Of a stretch of 53,014 nucleotides of DNA, positions 1 to 6,959 are shown in pieces (position 1 is the first letter of the stretch; each line of letters begins with the position of its first letter). The DNA is from Mycobacterium hubeiense (GTDB lineage Bacteria > Actinomycetota > Actinomycetes > Mycobacteriales > Mycobacteriaceae), in NCBI RefSeq assembly GCF_002838065.1, contig NZ_PIZU01000022.1, positions 38,725 through 91,738 of the forward strand. The letters run 5' to 3'. The position numbers and the translations under genes are program-made. The notes below the pieces were generated by a model that was not told the DNA's origin, did no database searches, and saw only the letters and a list, made by a program, of their open reading frames with translations.

Positions 1-126
1 TGTCTTCGGCACGAAGTAGCCGCGAAACTGCAGAAAGACGAGCGCCGTGATCAGACCGACGACCGCCAAGAGGGCCAGGCCCGCCGTCTTGAACGGCGCC
101 GGGCCACGCTGATCGATCAGTGGCAT
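1..126 (-). CDS. MceA-type protein, N-terminal fragment (runs off the window)
   Basis: Forty-two codons are open from an ATG at 126 to the window edge. The translation begins MPLIDQRGPAPFKTAG, continues as one hydrophobic helix (residues 13-30) and then reads LQFRGYFVPKT. This juxtamembrane pattern, a short basic head, KTAG, one transmembrane helix and QFRG-F-PKT, is characteristic of the A protein of mycobacterial Mce operons, which forms part of a lipid or sterol import complex anchored in the inner membrane. YrbE permease genes normally lie just upstream of mceA, but here the upstream neighbour is menA, 100 bp away on the same strand. The rest of the gene lies outside the window, so class and integrity cannot be judged. 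Confidence 0.7.
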   Translation of the reverse strand, partial: MPLIDQRGPAPFKTAGLALLAVVGLITALVFLQFRGYFVPKT

Positions 127-226
127 GACGATAAGCCCCCAGCAGACCCCAAGACCAAGCCCCCAACGTGGGAGTAACCATAGGACTTCGCTGACCCGTT
201 GGCGGGCAAACCGACAACATCGAATG

Positions 227-1105
227 TCAGAAATACGCCAGAGCCGCAGCCATGACCACCGCCCACACCAGCATGGTGAGCCCGGTGTCGCGCAGCACCG
301 GGATCAGGGCCCGGCCGGTAAGGCCCCTGCGCACCGGCCGCGCCGCCCGCACCGCCAGTGGCACGGCCACCAATCCGGTTGCACACCACGGCGTCGCGAA
401 AAACAGCGCCGGCGTCACCACAAAGGCCACCGCCAGCAACAGCTGATACAGCAGACGGGTACGGGCATCGCCCAGCCGCACCGCCAGCGTGATCTTGCCG
501 GACTCCGCGTCGGTCGGGATGTCACGCAAGTTGTTGGCCACCAACACCGCTGACGACAGCGAGCCCATCGCCACCGCCAGCGCCAGCCCGACCCAGTCCA
601 CCCGCAGCGCCTGGGTGTACTGCGTGCCCAGCACGGCGACGAGGCCGAAGAACACGAACACCGCGGCTTCGCCCAGCCCGAGGTAGCCATAGGGCTTGGA
701 ACCACCGGTGTACAGCCACGCCCCCGCGATGCACAGCGCCCCCACCGCGATCAGCCACGGCGCGCTCACCAGAGCCAGCGCGAGCCCGGCCACCGCCGCG
801 ACGCCGAAGCTCACCACCGCGGCGGCCAGCACCGCGCGCGGCGACGCCAGCCGTGAACCCACCAGCCGCAGCGGACCGGCCCGCACATCGTCGGTGCCGC
901 GAATGCCATCGGAATAGTCGTTGGCGAAGTTGACGCCGATGATCATCGCCACCGCAACGATCAAGGCCAGCAACGCTTTCCACCACACCGCGCCGTCCAG
1001 CCACGCGGCCGCACCGGTTCCGGCGATCACCGGCGCGACGGCGTTGGGCAGCGTGCGGGGGCGGGCACCCTCGACCCACTGCGCGAAACTGGCCACGAGC
1101 GCCAT
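227..1105 (-). CDS. menA: 1,4-dihydroxy-2-naphthoate polyprenyltransferase MenA
   Basis: A 292-aa integral membrane prenyltransferase of the UbiA superfamily. It attaches the polyprenyl chain to dihydroxynaphthoate, giving demethylmenaquinone. The first Asp-rich motif, NFANDYSDGIRGTDD, is at about residues 55-69, and a second aspartate motif, NNLRDIPTDAESGK, is near 185-198. Hydrophobic helices fill the rest. The start ATG at 1105 gives MALVASFAQWVEGARPRTL, the usual family N-terminus. An in-frame ATG at 1135 would add ten residues but overlaps the start of the divergent gene at 1134. It corresponds to Rv0534c by sequence type and position. The other menaquinone genes lie further along the window. 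Confidence 0.95.
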   Translation of the reverse strand: MALVASFAQWVEGARPRTLPNAVAPVIAGTGAAAWLDGAVWWKALLALIVAVAMIIGVNFANDYSDGIRGTDDVRAGPLRLVGSRLASPRAVLAAAVVSFGVAAVAGLALALVSAPWLIAVGALCIAGAWLYTGGSKPYGYLGLGEAAVFVFFGLVAVLGTQYTQALRVDWVGLALAVAMGSLSSAVLVANNLRDIPTDAESGKITLAVRLGDARTRLLYQLLLAVAFVVTPALFFATPWCATGLVAVPLAVRAARPVRRGLTGRALIPVLRDTGLTMLVWAVVMAAALAYF

Positions 1106-1120
1106 CGTCGCACGCCGCCT

Positions 1121-1126
1121 TACACT
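1121..1126 (+). promoter_or_regulatory. -10 box TACACT of a probable leaderless transcript
   Basis: TACACT fits the mycobacterial TANNNT -10 consensus and ends 7 nt before the ATG at 1134, so transcription should begin at or next to the start codon. No Shine-Dalgarno sequence is seen between. Confidence 0.55.
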
Positions 1127-1133
1127 GATCGTC

Positions 1134-1358
1134 ATGAAGGACCGACTCAGCAAGGCGGAGATCCGCAAGGACGTCCTGCAGGAAAGCGTCGAGGCGGTGG
1201 CCTCGACCGTCGGGGAGGTCGCCACCATCGTCACGACCGCGGTGAAGGACGTGGTGAGCGCCATCGGTGGGCTGGCTACGGAGGCGTTCGAGATTCGCGA
1301 CAGCGCGCGCCGCGCCCGCGAGCAGCTCGATCTCGAGGACGAGCAGCCTCTGCAATGA
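1134..1358 (+). CDS. Small conserved protein of unknown function, divergent to menA
   Basis: A 74-aa acidic-to-mixed protein beginning MKDRLSKAEIRKDVLQESVE. The middle, VASTVGEVATIVTTAVKDVV, is an alternating Ala/Val/Thr stretch predicted as a long amphipathic helix, and the tail is highly charged (RDSARRAREQLDLEDEQ). There is no signal peptide and no recognised catalytic motif. The start is supported by the TACACT box 7 nt upstream. Its stop overlaps the next start as ATGA, so it is translationally coupled to the acetyltransferase gene. I do not recognise a function. The sequence suggests a small helical protein that may associate with a membrane or a partner. Confidence 0.75.
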   Translation: MKDRLSKAEIRKDVLQESVEAVASTVGEVATIVTTAVKDVVSAIGGLATEAFEIRDSARRAREQLDLEDEQPLQ

Positions 1359-1786
1359 CGCAGGTGCGGGAGATTCCCGCCGGCGAAACCTGGCGAGCCG
1401 CCGAGGCGCTGCGCGAGCTGCGCCCCCGCTGGGGTGACACCCTGGCCGACGTCGTCGACAACGACCTGCGCCCCGCCGGCTACCGCTTGGTGGGGGCGTT
1501 CGAGGACGGAGCCGGATCCGCGGTGTCTGCGTGCGGGTTTCGCGAGGCGGTCATGCTGGCCTGGGGCCACCACATCTACGTCGACGACCTCTCGACGGTG
1601 CCCGCCGCGCGGGGCCGCGGGCACGCCGATCTGTTGATGACGTGGGTGGTCGAGGAGGCGCGTCGGCTCGGCTGCGAGGCCGTGCACCTCGACTCGGGCG
1701 TGGGGTCGGACCGCGCCGCCGCGCACCGGCTGTACATGCGCCACCGCTTCCGCATCTCGTCGCATCACTTCCAGCTCGACCTGTAA
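1355..1786 (+). CDS. GNAT family N-acetyltransferase
   Basis: A 143-aa single-domain GNAT acetyltransferase, which transfers an acetyl group from acetyl-CoA to an amine. The acetyl-CoA binding motif appears as VPAARGRGHADLLM at about residues 87-100, preceded by the beta-4 strand segment HHIYVDDLST. The C-terminal pattern AAHRLYMRHRFRISSHHFQ is the typical GNAT motif B region (HRLYxRxGF). The substrate cannot be inferred. The start overlaps the upstream stop by 4 nt (ATGA), and the gene ends 16 nt before the MTA phosphorylase, so all three could share a transcript. Confidence 0.88.
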   Translation: MTQVREIPAGETWRAAEALRELRPRWGDTLADVVDNDLRPAGYRLVGAFEDGAGSAVSACGFREAVMLAWGHHIYVDDLSTVPAARGRGHADLLMTWVVEEARRLGCEAVHLDSGVGSDRAAAHRLYMRHRFRISSHHFQLDL

Positions 1787-1802
1787 GCGCCACAATGGTC
1801 TG

Positions 1803-2579
1803 ATGCTGGGAGTCATCGGCGGCAGCGGCTTCTACACGTTCTTCGGCCCCGACGCGCGCACCATCAACCTGGACACGCCCTACGGCGCGCCGAGCGCACC
1901 GATCACGGTCGGCACCGTCGGCGCGCACGAGGTCGCGTTCCTGCCGCGGCACGGGATCAAGCACGAGTACTCGCCGCACACCGTGCCCTACCGCGCCAAC
2001 ATGTGGGCGCTGCGGGCGTTGGGTGTCCGGCGCATCTTCGGGCCGTGCGCGGTCGGCAGCCTCACCTCGGAGCTCGGCCCGGGTTCGATGGTGGTGCCCG
2101 ATCAGCTCGTCGACCGCACGTCCGGGCGCGAGGCCACCTACTTCGATTCGGGCGGCATCCACGTCGCGTTCGCCGACCCGTACTGTCCGACGCTGCGCGC
2201 CGCGGTGACCGAGCTGCCCGATGTGGTCGACGGCGGCACCATGGTGGTGGTGCAGGGCCCGCGGTTCTCCACGCGCGCCGAGAGCCAGTGGTACGCGCGT
2301 CAGGGCTTCACCCTGGTCAACATGACCGGTTACCCGGAGGCGGTGCTGGCCCGCGAACTCGAAATGTGTTATGCCGCAATTGCTTTGGTGACCGATCTGG
2401 ACGCCGGCATCGATGCGGGGTCGGCGGTGCGGGCGGTCGACGTGTTCGCCGAGTTCGAACGCAACCTGGTGCCGTTCAAGAAGCTGGTGCACGAGGCTGT
2501 GGAAAACGTTGAGTCGGAGCGCACCTGTACCCACTGCCTGGCCCACGAAGGCGTCGAGCTGCCCTTCGAGTTGCCGTGA
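1803..2579 (+). CDS. pnp: S-methyl-5'-thioadenosine phosphorylase (Rv0535-type)
   Basis: A 258-aa purine nucleoside phosphorylase of the MTAP branch, cytoplasmic. It splits methylthioadenosine with phosphate to adenine and methylthioribose-1-phosphate in the methionine salvage route. The N-terminal phosphate-binding signature GVIGGSGFY (residues 3-11) is intact, followed by FLPRHGIKHEYSPHTVPYRAN (about 49-69), the family's RHG loop. GPRFSTRAESQWY and the NMTGYPEAVLARE segment near 173-186 carry the purine and ribose contacts. The gene is named pnp in M. tuberculosis. The stop overlaps the next start by 4 nt. A weak -10-like CACAAT ends 6 nt before the ATG. Confidence 0.92.
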   Translation: MLGVIGGSGFYTFFGPDARTINLDTPYGAPSAPITVGTVGAHEVAFLPRHGIKHEYSPHTVPYRANMWALRALGVRRIFGPCAVGSLTSELGPGSMVVPDQLVDRTSGREATYFDSGGIHVAFADPYCPTLRAAVTELPDVVDGGTMVVVQGPRFSTRAESQWYARQGFTLVNMTGYPEAVLARELEMCYAAIALVTDLDAGIDAGSAVRAVDVFAEFERNLVPFKKLVHEAVENVESERTCTHCLAHEGVELPFELP

Positions 2580-3607
2580 GAGTTCTGCTGACCGGCGCGG
2601 CGGGCTTCATCGGAGCCCGGGTTTCCGAGGCGCTATGCGACGCCGGCCACGACGTCGTCGCCGTCGACGCGATGCTGGCGACCGCGCACGGTCCCGGCGC
2701 CGAACCGCCGCCCGAGTGCCGCGTCGTCGACATCCGCGACGCCGCCGCGCTCGCCCCGTTGCTCAAGGGCATCGACGTGGTGTGCCACCAGGCCGCGGTG
2801 GTGGGCGCCGGCGTCAACGCCGCCGACGCGCCGTCGTATGCCGGCCACAACGACTACGCCACCGCGGTATTGCTCGCCGAGATGTTCGCCGCCGGATGCC
2901 AGCGGCTGGTGCTGGCGTCGTCGATGGTGGTGTACGGGCAGGGCCGCTACGACTGCGCCGAGCACGGGCTGGTGGACCCGCTGCCGCGCACCCGCGCCGA
3001 CTTGGACGCCGGGATATTCGAGCACCGCTGTCCGATCTGCGGGGCGGCGGTGAGCTGGCGCCTGGTGCCCGAGGACGCCCCGCTGCGGCCCCGCAGCCTG
3101 TACGCGGCCAGCAAGACCGCGCAGGAGCACTACGCTTGCGCCTGGAGTGATGCGGTCGGAGGCGCCGTGATGGCGCTGCGCTATCACAACGTCTACGGGC
3201 CCTACATGCCGCGCGACACGCCGTATTCGGGGGTGGCGGCGATCTTCCGCTCGGAACTGGAATCGGGCGACGTGCCAAGGGTTTTCGAAGACGGTCGGCA
3301 AATGCGTGACTTCGTCCACGTCGACGACGTCGCCGCCGCCAACGTCGCGGCGCTGGAGGCATCGGTGGAGGGCTTCGCGGCGTTCAACGTCTGCTCCGGA
3401 CGGCCGATCTCGATCCTCGAAGTGGCCACCGAACTGTGCGAAGCTCGCGGTGACGCGCCGCCCGTCGTCACCGGCCAGTACCGCAGCGGCGACGTCCGCC
3501 ACATCGTCGCCGACCCCGCGCGGGCTGCCGAGGTGCTGGGCTTTCGGGCGGCGGTCGACCCGCGTGACGGGTTGCGCGAGTTCGCCTTCGCACCGCTTCG
3601 GGCCTGA
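2576..3607 (+). CDS. galE3: NAD-dependent epimerase/dehydratase, GalE-like (Rv0536-type)
   Basis: A 343-aa extended short-chain dehydrogenase acting on a nucleotide sugar. The N-terminal Rossmann signature TGAAGFIG is at residues 6-13, and the catalytic tyrosine-lysine pair lies in YAASK near residue 177, with SSMVVYG upstream supplying the serine. An unusual insertion before the active site reads EHRCPICGAAVSW, a lone CPxCG knuckle that could bind zinc only with partner residues. The gene starts with GTG at 2576, overlapping the MTA phosphorylase stop (GTGA), which supports co-translation. The position matches galE3 of M. tuberculosis. The actual sugar substrate is not predictable, and a dehydratase role is possible. 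Confidence 0.85.
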   Translation: MRVLLTGAAGFIGARVSEALCDAGHDVVAVDAMLATAHGPGAEPPPECRVVDIRDAAALAPLLKGIDVVCHQAAVVGAGVNAADAPSYAGHNDYATAVLLAEMFAAGCQRLVLASSMVVYGQGRYDCAEHGLVDPLPRTRADLDAGIFEHRCPICGAAVSWRLVPEDAPLRPRSLYAASKTAQEHYACAWSDAVGGAVMALRYHNVYGPYMPRDTPYSGVAAIFRSELESGDVPRVFEDGRQMRDFVHVDDVAAANVAALEASVEGFAAFNVCSGRPISILEVATELCEARGDAPPVVTGQYRSGDVRHIVADPARAAEVLGFRAAVDPRDGLREFAFAPLRA

Positions 3608-3608
3608 A

Positions 3609-4427
3609 GTGCGCCGTCCTGTGCGACTGGCCGTTATCGTCACGCTGGTGGCGTCCGGATTGTTCGCGGGGCTGTGGTCACAGCAGCGACGGCTGATCTA
3701 CTTCCCGTCGCCGGGTCCGGTGCCGTCGGCGGCGGCGGTGCTGCCGGGCGGGCGTGACGTCGTGCTCGAGACGGCCGACGGAATCCGGTTGGGCGCCTGG
3801 TATTTTCCCGGCTCACGCGGTCCAGCGGTGCTGGTGTGCAACGGCAATGCGGGGGATCGGTCGATGCGGGCCGAGCTGGCCGTCGCGCTGAATCGTGCGG
3901 GCCTGCCCGTGATGTTGTTCGATTATCGCGGCTACGGCGGCAACCCGGGCCGCCCGACCGAAGAGGGCCTGGCCGCCGACGCGCGGGCCGCGCGGGCGTG
4001 GCTGGCCGCGCAGCCGGGCGTCGAGCGCGTCGCCTATTTCGGTGAGTCGCTGGGCGCGGCGGTCGCGGTGGGCCTGGCCGTCGAGCACCCGCCGGCCGCG
4101 CTGGTGTTGCGCTCACCGTTCACGTCGCTGGCCGACGTCGCCGCCGTGCACTACCCGTTTCTGCCGGCGCGGCGGCTGCTGCTGGACCGCTACCCGTCGA
4201 TCGACCGGATCGGGTCGGTGCACGCACCGGTGCTGGTGATCGCCGGCGACCGCGACGACATCGTGCCGCCGCGGCTGAGCAGGCGGCTCTACGAAGCGGC
4301 CGCCGAGCCCAAGCGGTGGCTGCTGATTCCGGGTGCCGGTCACAACGATCCGGAGCTTCTTGACGGCCGGCACTTGGTCGACGCGGTGCTGCGCTTTGTC
4401 GGGGAGGCAGGCGCGCCCGGTCAGTGA
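3609..4427 (+). CDS. Alpha/beta hydrolase, BEM46/FrsA-like, membrane-anchored
   Basis: A 272-aa serine hydrolase. The N-terminus carries one hydrophobic segment (LAVIVTLVASGLFAGLW, residues 7-23), so the enzyme is probably anchored with the catalytic domain outside. LIYFPSPGPVPS followed by DVVLETADGIRLGAWYF is typical of this family. The nucleophile elbow is GESLGAA, with the acid in DRDDIVPP and the histidine in GAGHND, giving an intact Ser-Asp-His triad. The GTG at 3609 directly follows the galE stop (TGA 3605-3607); a second in-frame GTG lies at 3621. The substrate is unknown. Confidence 0.85.
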   Translation: MRRPVRLAVIVTLVASGLFAGLWSQQRRLIYFPSPGPVPSAAAVLPGGRDVVLETADGIRLGAWYFPGSRGPAVLVCNGNAGDRSMRAELAVALNRAGLPVMLFDYRGYGGNPGRPTEEGLAADARAARAWLAAQPGVERVAYFGESLGAAVAVGLAVEHPPAALVLRSPFTSLADVAAVHYPFLPARRLLLDRYPSIDRIGSVHAPVLVIAGDRDDIVPPRLSRRLYEAAAEPKRWLLIPGAGHNDPELLDGRHLVDAVLRFVGEAGAPGQ

Positions 4428-4914
4428 AACGCTCGCCGGAGTATCACGGGTGACGCTGTTTCGCCGGTTCTCGAATAGTGATGCGCTGTTGAGTGCGGTG
4501 ATCTTGCGGGACGCTCAGCGAGTGATCGCGCAGTTCGATACGGCGCTGCCGCAGTCGGGACCTCTGGAGGACAGGTTTGTCGAAGGAGTCGTCACGGCGG
4601 CACGAATGTTGAGCTCTGACACGCTCATCGCCCGACTAATCGAAACCGACCCCGAAGACGTGCTGCCGCTGCTGACGACACAGGCGGAGGACTTTCTGGC
4701 GCTGAGCCGGACATATGTGGCCGCGGTACTGACTGATTCGCGGGAGCAGGGCATGGCGATCGACGGAGACCTGGAATCGCTTGCCGAGGTGCTCGTACGG
4801 CTAGCGCATTCGTTGATGCTCAGCCGATCGGAGCTGCTTCTCGACGAGCGGCGACTGTCTGCTTTCGCGCGGTCCAACCTGTTGCCAATGCTGGCCGGTT
4901 CTGCCGGTGGCTAG
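4426..4914 (+). pseudogene. 5'-truncated TetR-type regulator remnant
   Basis: The frame reads ETLAGVSRVTLFRRFSNSDA, which is the recognition helix and following helix of a TetR DNA-binding domain, and then about 130 residues of an all-helical ligand domain ending SNLLPMLAGSAGG. The first roughly 30 residues of a normal TetR protein (helix 1 and the start of helix 2) are missing. Upstream sequence belongs to the hydrolase gene, whose stop lies at 4425-4427. A GTG at 4450 could start a shortened product, but it would lack most of the DNA-binding domain. It is therefore most likely a decayed gene. It sits next to a DUF2236 remnant, and TetR-DUF2236 pairs are common in mycobacteria, so the two probably decayed together. 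Confidence 0.75.
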
Positions 4915-4959
4915 CGCGGAACATCCCCGCCGACAACGTATTTCATGGAAGGTTCTGTT

Positions 4960-5249
4960 ATGCGCGTCAAGATTCCAGCACGGCCAGGACTGCGGCAAGA
5001 CGAGGGCTTCTTCGGGTCAGACTCGGTCGCCTGGCAGATTGTTGGACCGAGTGCGCCATGTATGGCATGCCTCGTTCGGTGCCACGAATTGCGCTGACAC
5101 GCGCGGCCGGACGTCTACGCGCAAGGATCGCTGCGCTGGCTCCGTTCCGGGACGGCATCGAGACCTACTACGGCCAGCGGATCCATGAGTTGATGAACGA
5201 GGCGCGAGACATCGCGAAGAACCGCACCCGAGCCGTTGCGGCCGCATGA
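4960..5249 (+). pseudogene. DUF2236 (MpaB-type oxygenase) remnant, internally deleted
   Basis: An ATG at 4960, preceded by a GGAAGG ribosome site, opens MRVKIPARPGLRQDEGFFG, followed by SDSVAWQIVG, the usual start of mycobacterial DUF2236 proteins (GFFGPDSVxW). After about 30 residues this frame turns into unrelated sequence and stops near 5097. A second frame then gives CAMYGMPRSVPRI and a helical tail to 5249, matching the family's C-terminal pattern (ARRMYGMP). About 200 central residues, including the catalytic histidines, are absent, so an internal deletion with a frame change removed the enzyme core. Family assignment rests on remembered motifs. Confidence 0.6.
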
Positions 5250-5373
5250 ACCTCGAATTGGGTCAGTCTTCGTCACCGTCAACCCGTAGGCGCCGAACGT
5301 GCAGCCAGTGCGAAGAAGCGTCGAAAGTTTCGCGGCTACTCCACGCTCGGCCAGCTCGGACCATACTGGTGGC

Positions 5374-6492
5374 GTGAAACCAGCGATCTGTCAGCAGTTC
5401 GGTATCGATTTCCCGCTGTTCGCGTTCAGCCACTGCCGCGACGTCGTCGCCGCGGTGACCAACGCCGGGGGATTCGGCGTGTTGGGGGCGACGGCGTTCA
5501 CCCCCGAGCAGCTGGACAAGGAGCTGTCCTGGATCGACGAGCAGGTCGGCGGCAAGCCGTACGGCGCCGACATCATCGTGCCGGCGAAATTCGAGGGCAA
5601 GGGCGAGAAGTTGTCCCGCGGCGAGCTGGCCGACCGCATCCCGTCGAGCTATCGCGAGTTCGTCGCGCAGCTGCTCGCCGAACACGACATCGAACCTGAA
5701 GAGAAGCCGCGCACCGGGCCGTCGTTCCTGTCCGGCGACACCGGAGCGGATCTGCTCGAGGTGGCGATGAGCCACCCGATCAAGTTGATCGCCAACGCAT
5801 TAGGGGTGCCACCGGACTACATGATCGAGGCCGGACGCAAACACGGCGTGCCGGTCGCCGCGCTGGTCGGCGCCAAGGAGCACGCCGTCAAACAGGTGCA
5901 GGCCGGGGTGGACCTGATCGTCGCGCAGGGCACCGAGGCCGGTGGGCACTGCGGCGAGGTGACCACGATGGTGCTCATCCCCGAAGTGATCGAAGCCATC
6001 GAGGGGGCAGTGCCGGTGCTGGCCGCCGGCGGCATCGTCACCGGCCGGCAGATGGCCGCGGCCGTCGCGATGGGCGCCGACGGGGCATGGACCGGATCGG
6101 TGTGGCTCACGACCGAGGAGGCCGAGACCGCACCGCACACGGTGCAGAAGATGCTGGCGGCGACGTCGCGCGACACCGTGCGCTCGGCGGGCCGTACCGG
6201 CAAGCCGGCGCGGCAACTCCGATCGGAGTGGACGGACGCGTGGCAGCCCAACGAGGGCGGACAGCGGCCGCTGCCGCTGCCGTTGCAGTCGATGCTCTCC
6301 GAGCCGGTGATCCGCCGCGTCGACGTGCTCGCCGCGCAGGGGCATCCCGGCGCGCAGGCGCTCGCGACGTATTTCGTCGGCCAAGGCGTCGGCCTGATGA
6401 ACAAGGTCAAGCCCGCCCGCGAGGTGGTGCGCGAGTTCATCGAGGACTACTTGGCCGCGACGGAGCGGCTGAGCAACTCGCTGCCGGACTGA
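5374..6492 (+). CDS. Nitronate monooxygenase (2-nitropropane dioxygenase family)
   Basis: A 372-aa FMN-dependent TIM-barrel protein, expected to oxidise nitronates such as propionate-3-nitronate. The start region KPAICQQFGIDFPLFAFSHC is typical. Further along come AGGFGVLGATAFTPEQL, the FMN phosphate loop VAQGTEAGGHCGEV (about residues 189-202) and VLAAGGIVTGRQMAAAVAMGA. The GTG at 5374 was chosen because a CATACT -10-like box ends 6 nt upstream and homologues begin at this point. The longer frame beginning at 5299 would add 25 unlikely residues. The gene lies between degenerate genes and the mercury locus, inside an accessory segment absent from the tuberculosis order. Confidence 0.88.
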   Translation: MKPAICQQFGIDFPLFAFSHCRDVVAAVTNAGGFGVLGATAFTPEQLDKELSWIDEQVGGKPYGADIIVPAKFEGKGEKLSRGELADRIPSSYREFVAQLLAEHDIEPEEKPRTGPSFLSGDTGADLLEVAMSHPIKLIANALGVPPDYMIEAGRKHGVPVAALVGAKEHAVKQVQAGVDLIVAQGTEAGGHCGEVTTMVLIPEVIEAIEGAVPVLAAGGIVTGRQMAAAVAMGADGAWTGSVWLTTEEAETAPHTVQKMLAATSRDTVRSAGRTGKPARQLRSEWTDAWQPNEGGQRPLPLPLQSMLSEPVIRRVDVLAAQGHPGAQALATYFVGQGVGLMNKVKPAREVVREFIEDYLAATERLSNSLPD

Positions 6493-6495
6493 CTC

Positions 6496-6527
6496 TTGAC
6501 TCGGTACCTGGGTACCGGGTTCATGCT
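6496..6527 (+). promoter_or_regulatory. MerR-type promoter with palindromic operator
   Basis: A -35 box TTGACT (6496-6501) and a -10 box CATGCT (6522-6527) are separated by 20 bp, the over-long spacing that MerR regulators correct by untwisting DNA. The spacer contains a perfect inverted repeat, CGGTACC-TG-GGTACCG, at 6502-6517. The -10 ends 6 nt before the merR ATG, implying a leaderless transcript for merR-merB. Confidence 0.8.
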
Positions 6528-6533
6528 GGTGAC

Positions 6534-6953
6534 ATGAGAACCAGCGAGGTCGCCGCTGCGGCGCAGGTCAATACCCAGACCTTGCGCTATTACGAGCGCC
6601 GTGGCTTATTGCCCCAACCCGACCGGACCCCGTCGGGCTATCGCGAATACACCGCCGATGCGGTGCGCCTGGTGCGCTTCGTCAAACGCGCCCAACAACT
6701 CGGATTCACCCTCGACGATATCGAGGAACTGTTGCATCTCGCCGGCGGTGGCCCGGCCTCGTGCGAGACGGCCAAGACGATGGCGCGTACCCGGATCGCA
6801 GACCTCGACCGACGCATCGAGGAACTCGTTGGAATGCGCGACGCACTCGTCCGGCTGGTCGAGACATGTGATCGACCGTGGGCCGAGCGAGACTGCCCGA
6901 TCCTACGGGACATCGAAACGGTCTCTGTCACAACAACTCTCGCCGGGAGGTGA
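6534..6953 (+). CDS. merR: Mercury-responsive MerR regulator
   Basis: A 139-aa MerR-family regulator. The N-terminal winged helix begins MRTSEVAAAAQVNTQTLRYY with the ERRGLLP wing, followed by a dimerisation coiled coil. Three cysteines at positions 77, 112 and 121 keep the spacing (35 and 9 residues) of the mercury-binding cysteines 82, 117 and 126 of classical MerR, strong evidence for Hg(II) sensing rather than copper or redox sensing. It would repress and then activate the promoter directly upstream, controlling itself and merB, which starts 7 nt after its stop. No divergent promoter or merT/merP transport gene is present. Confidence 0.88.
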   Translation: MRTSEVAAAAQVNTQTLRYYERRGLLPQPDRTPSGYREYTADAVRLVRFVKRAQQLGFTLDDIEELLHLAGGGPASCETAKTMARTRIADLDRRIEELVGMRDALVRLVETCDRPWAERDCPILRDIETVSVTTTLAGR

Positions 6954-6959
6954 TCCATC

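Noticed and set aside
227..1816. A 529-aa minus-strand reading frame extending menA upstream
   Set aside because: Everything above residue 238 is the shadow of the GNAT gene and small gene on the other strand; MenA starts at 1105.
5058..5249. Free-standing 63-aa gene beginning MYGMPRS
   Set aside because: It matches the C-terminal end of DUF2236 and lacks a ribosome site, so it is part of the remnant.
5263..5775. Minus-strand frame ending RLRVDGDED
   Set aside because: The tail looks protein-like, but the body is antisense to the nitronate monooxygenase.
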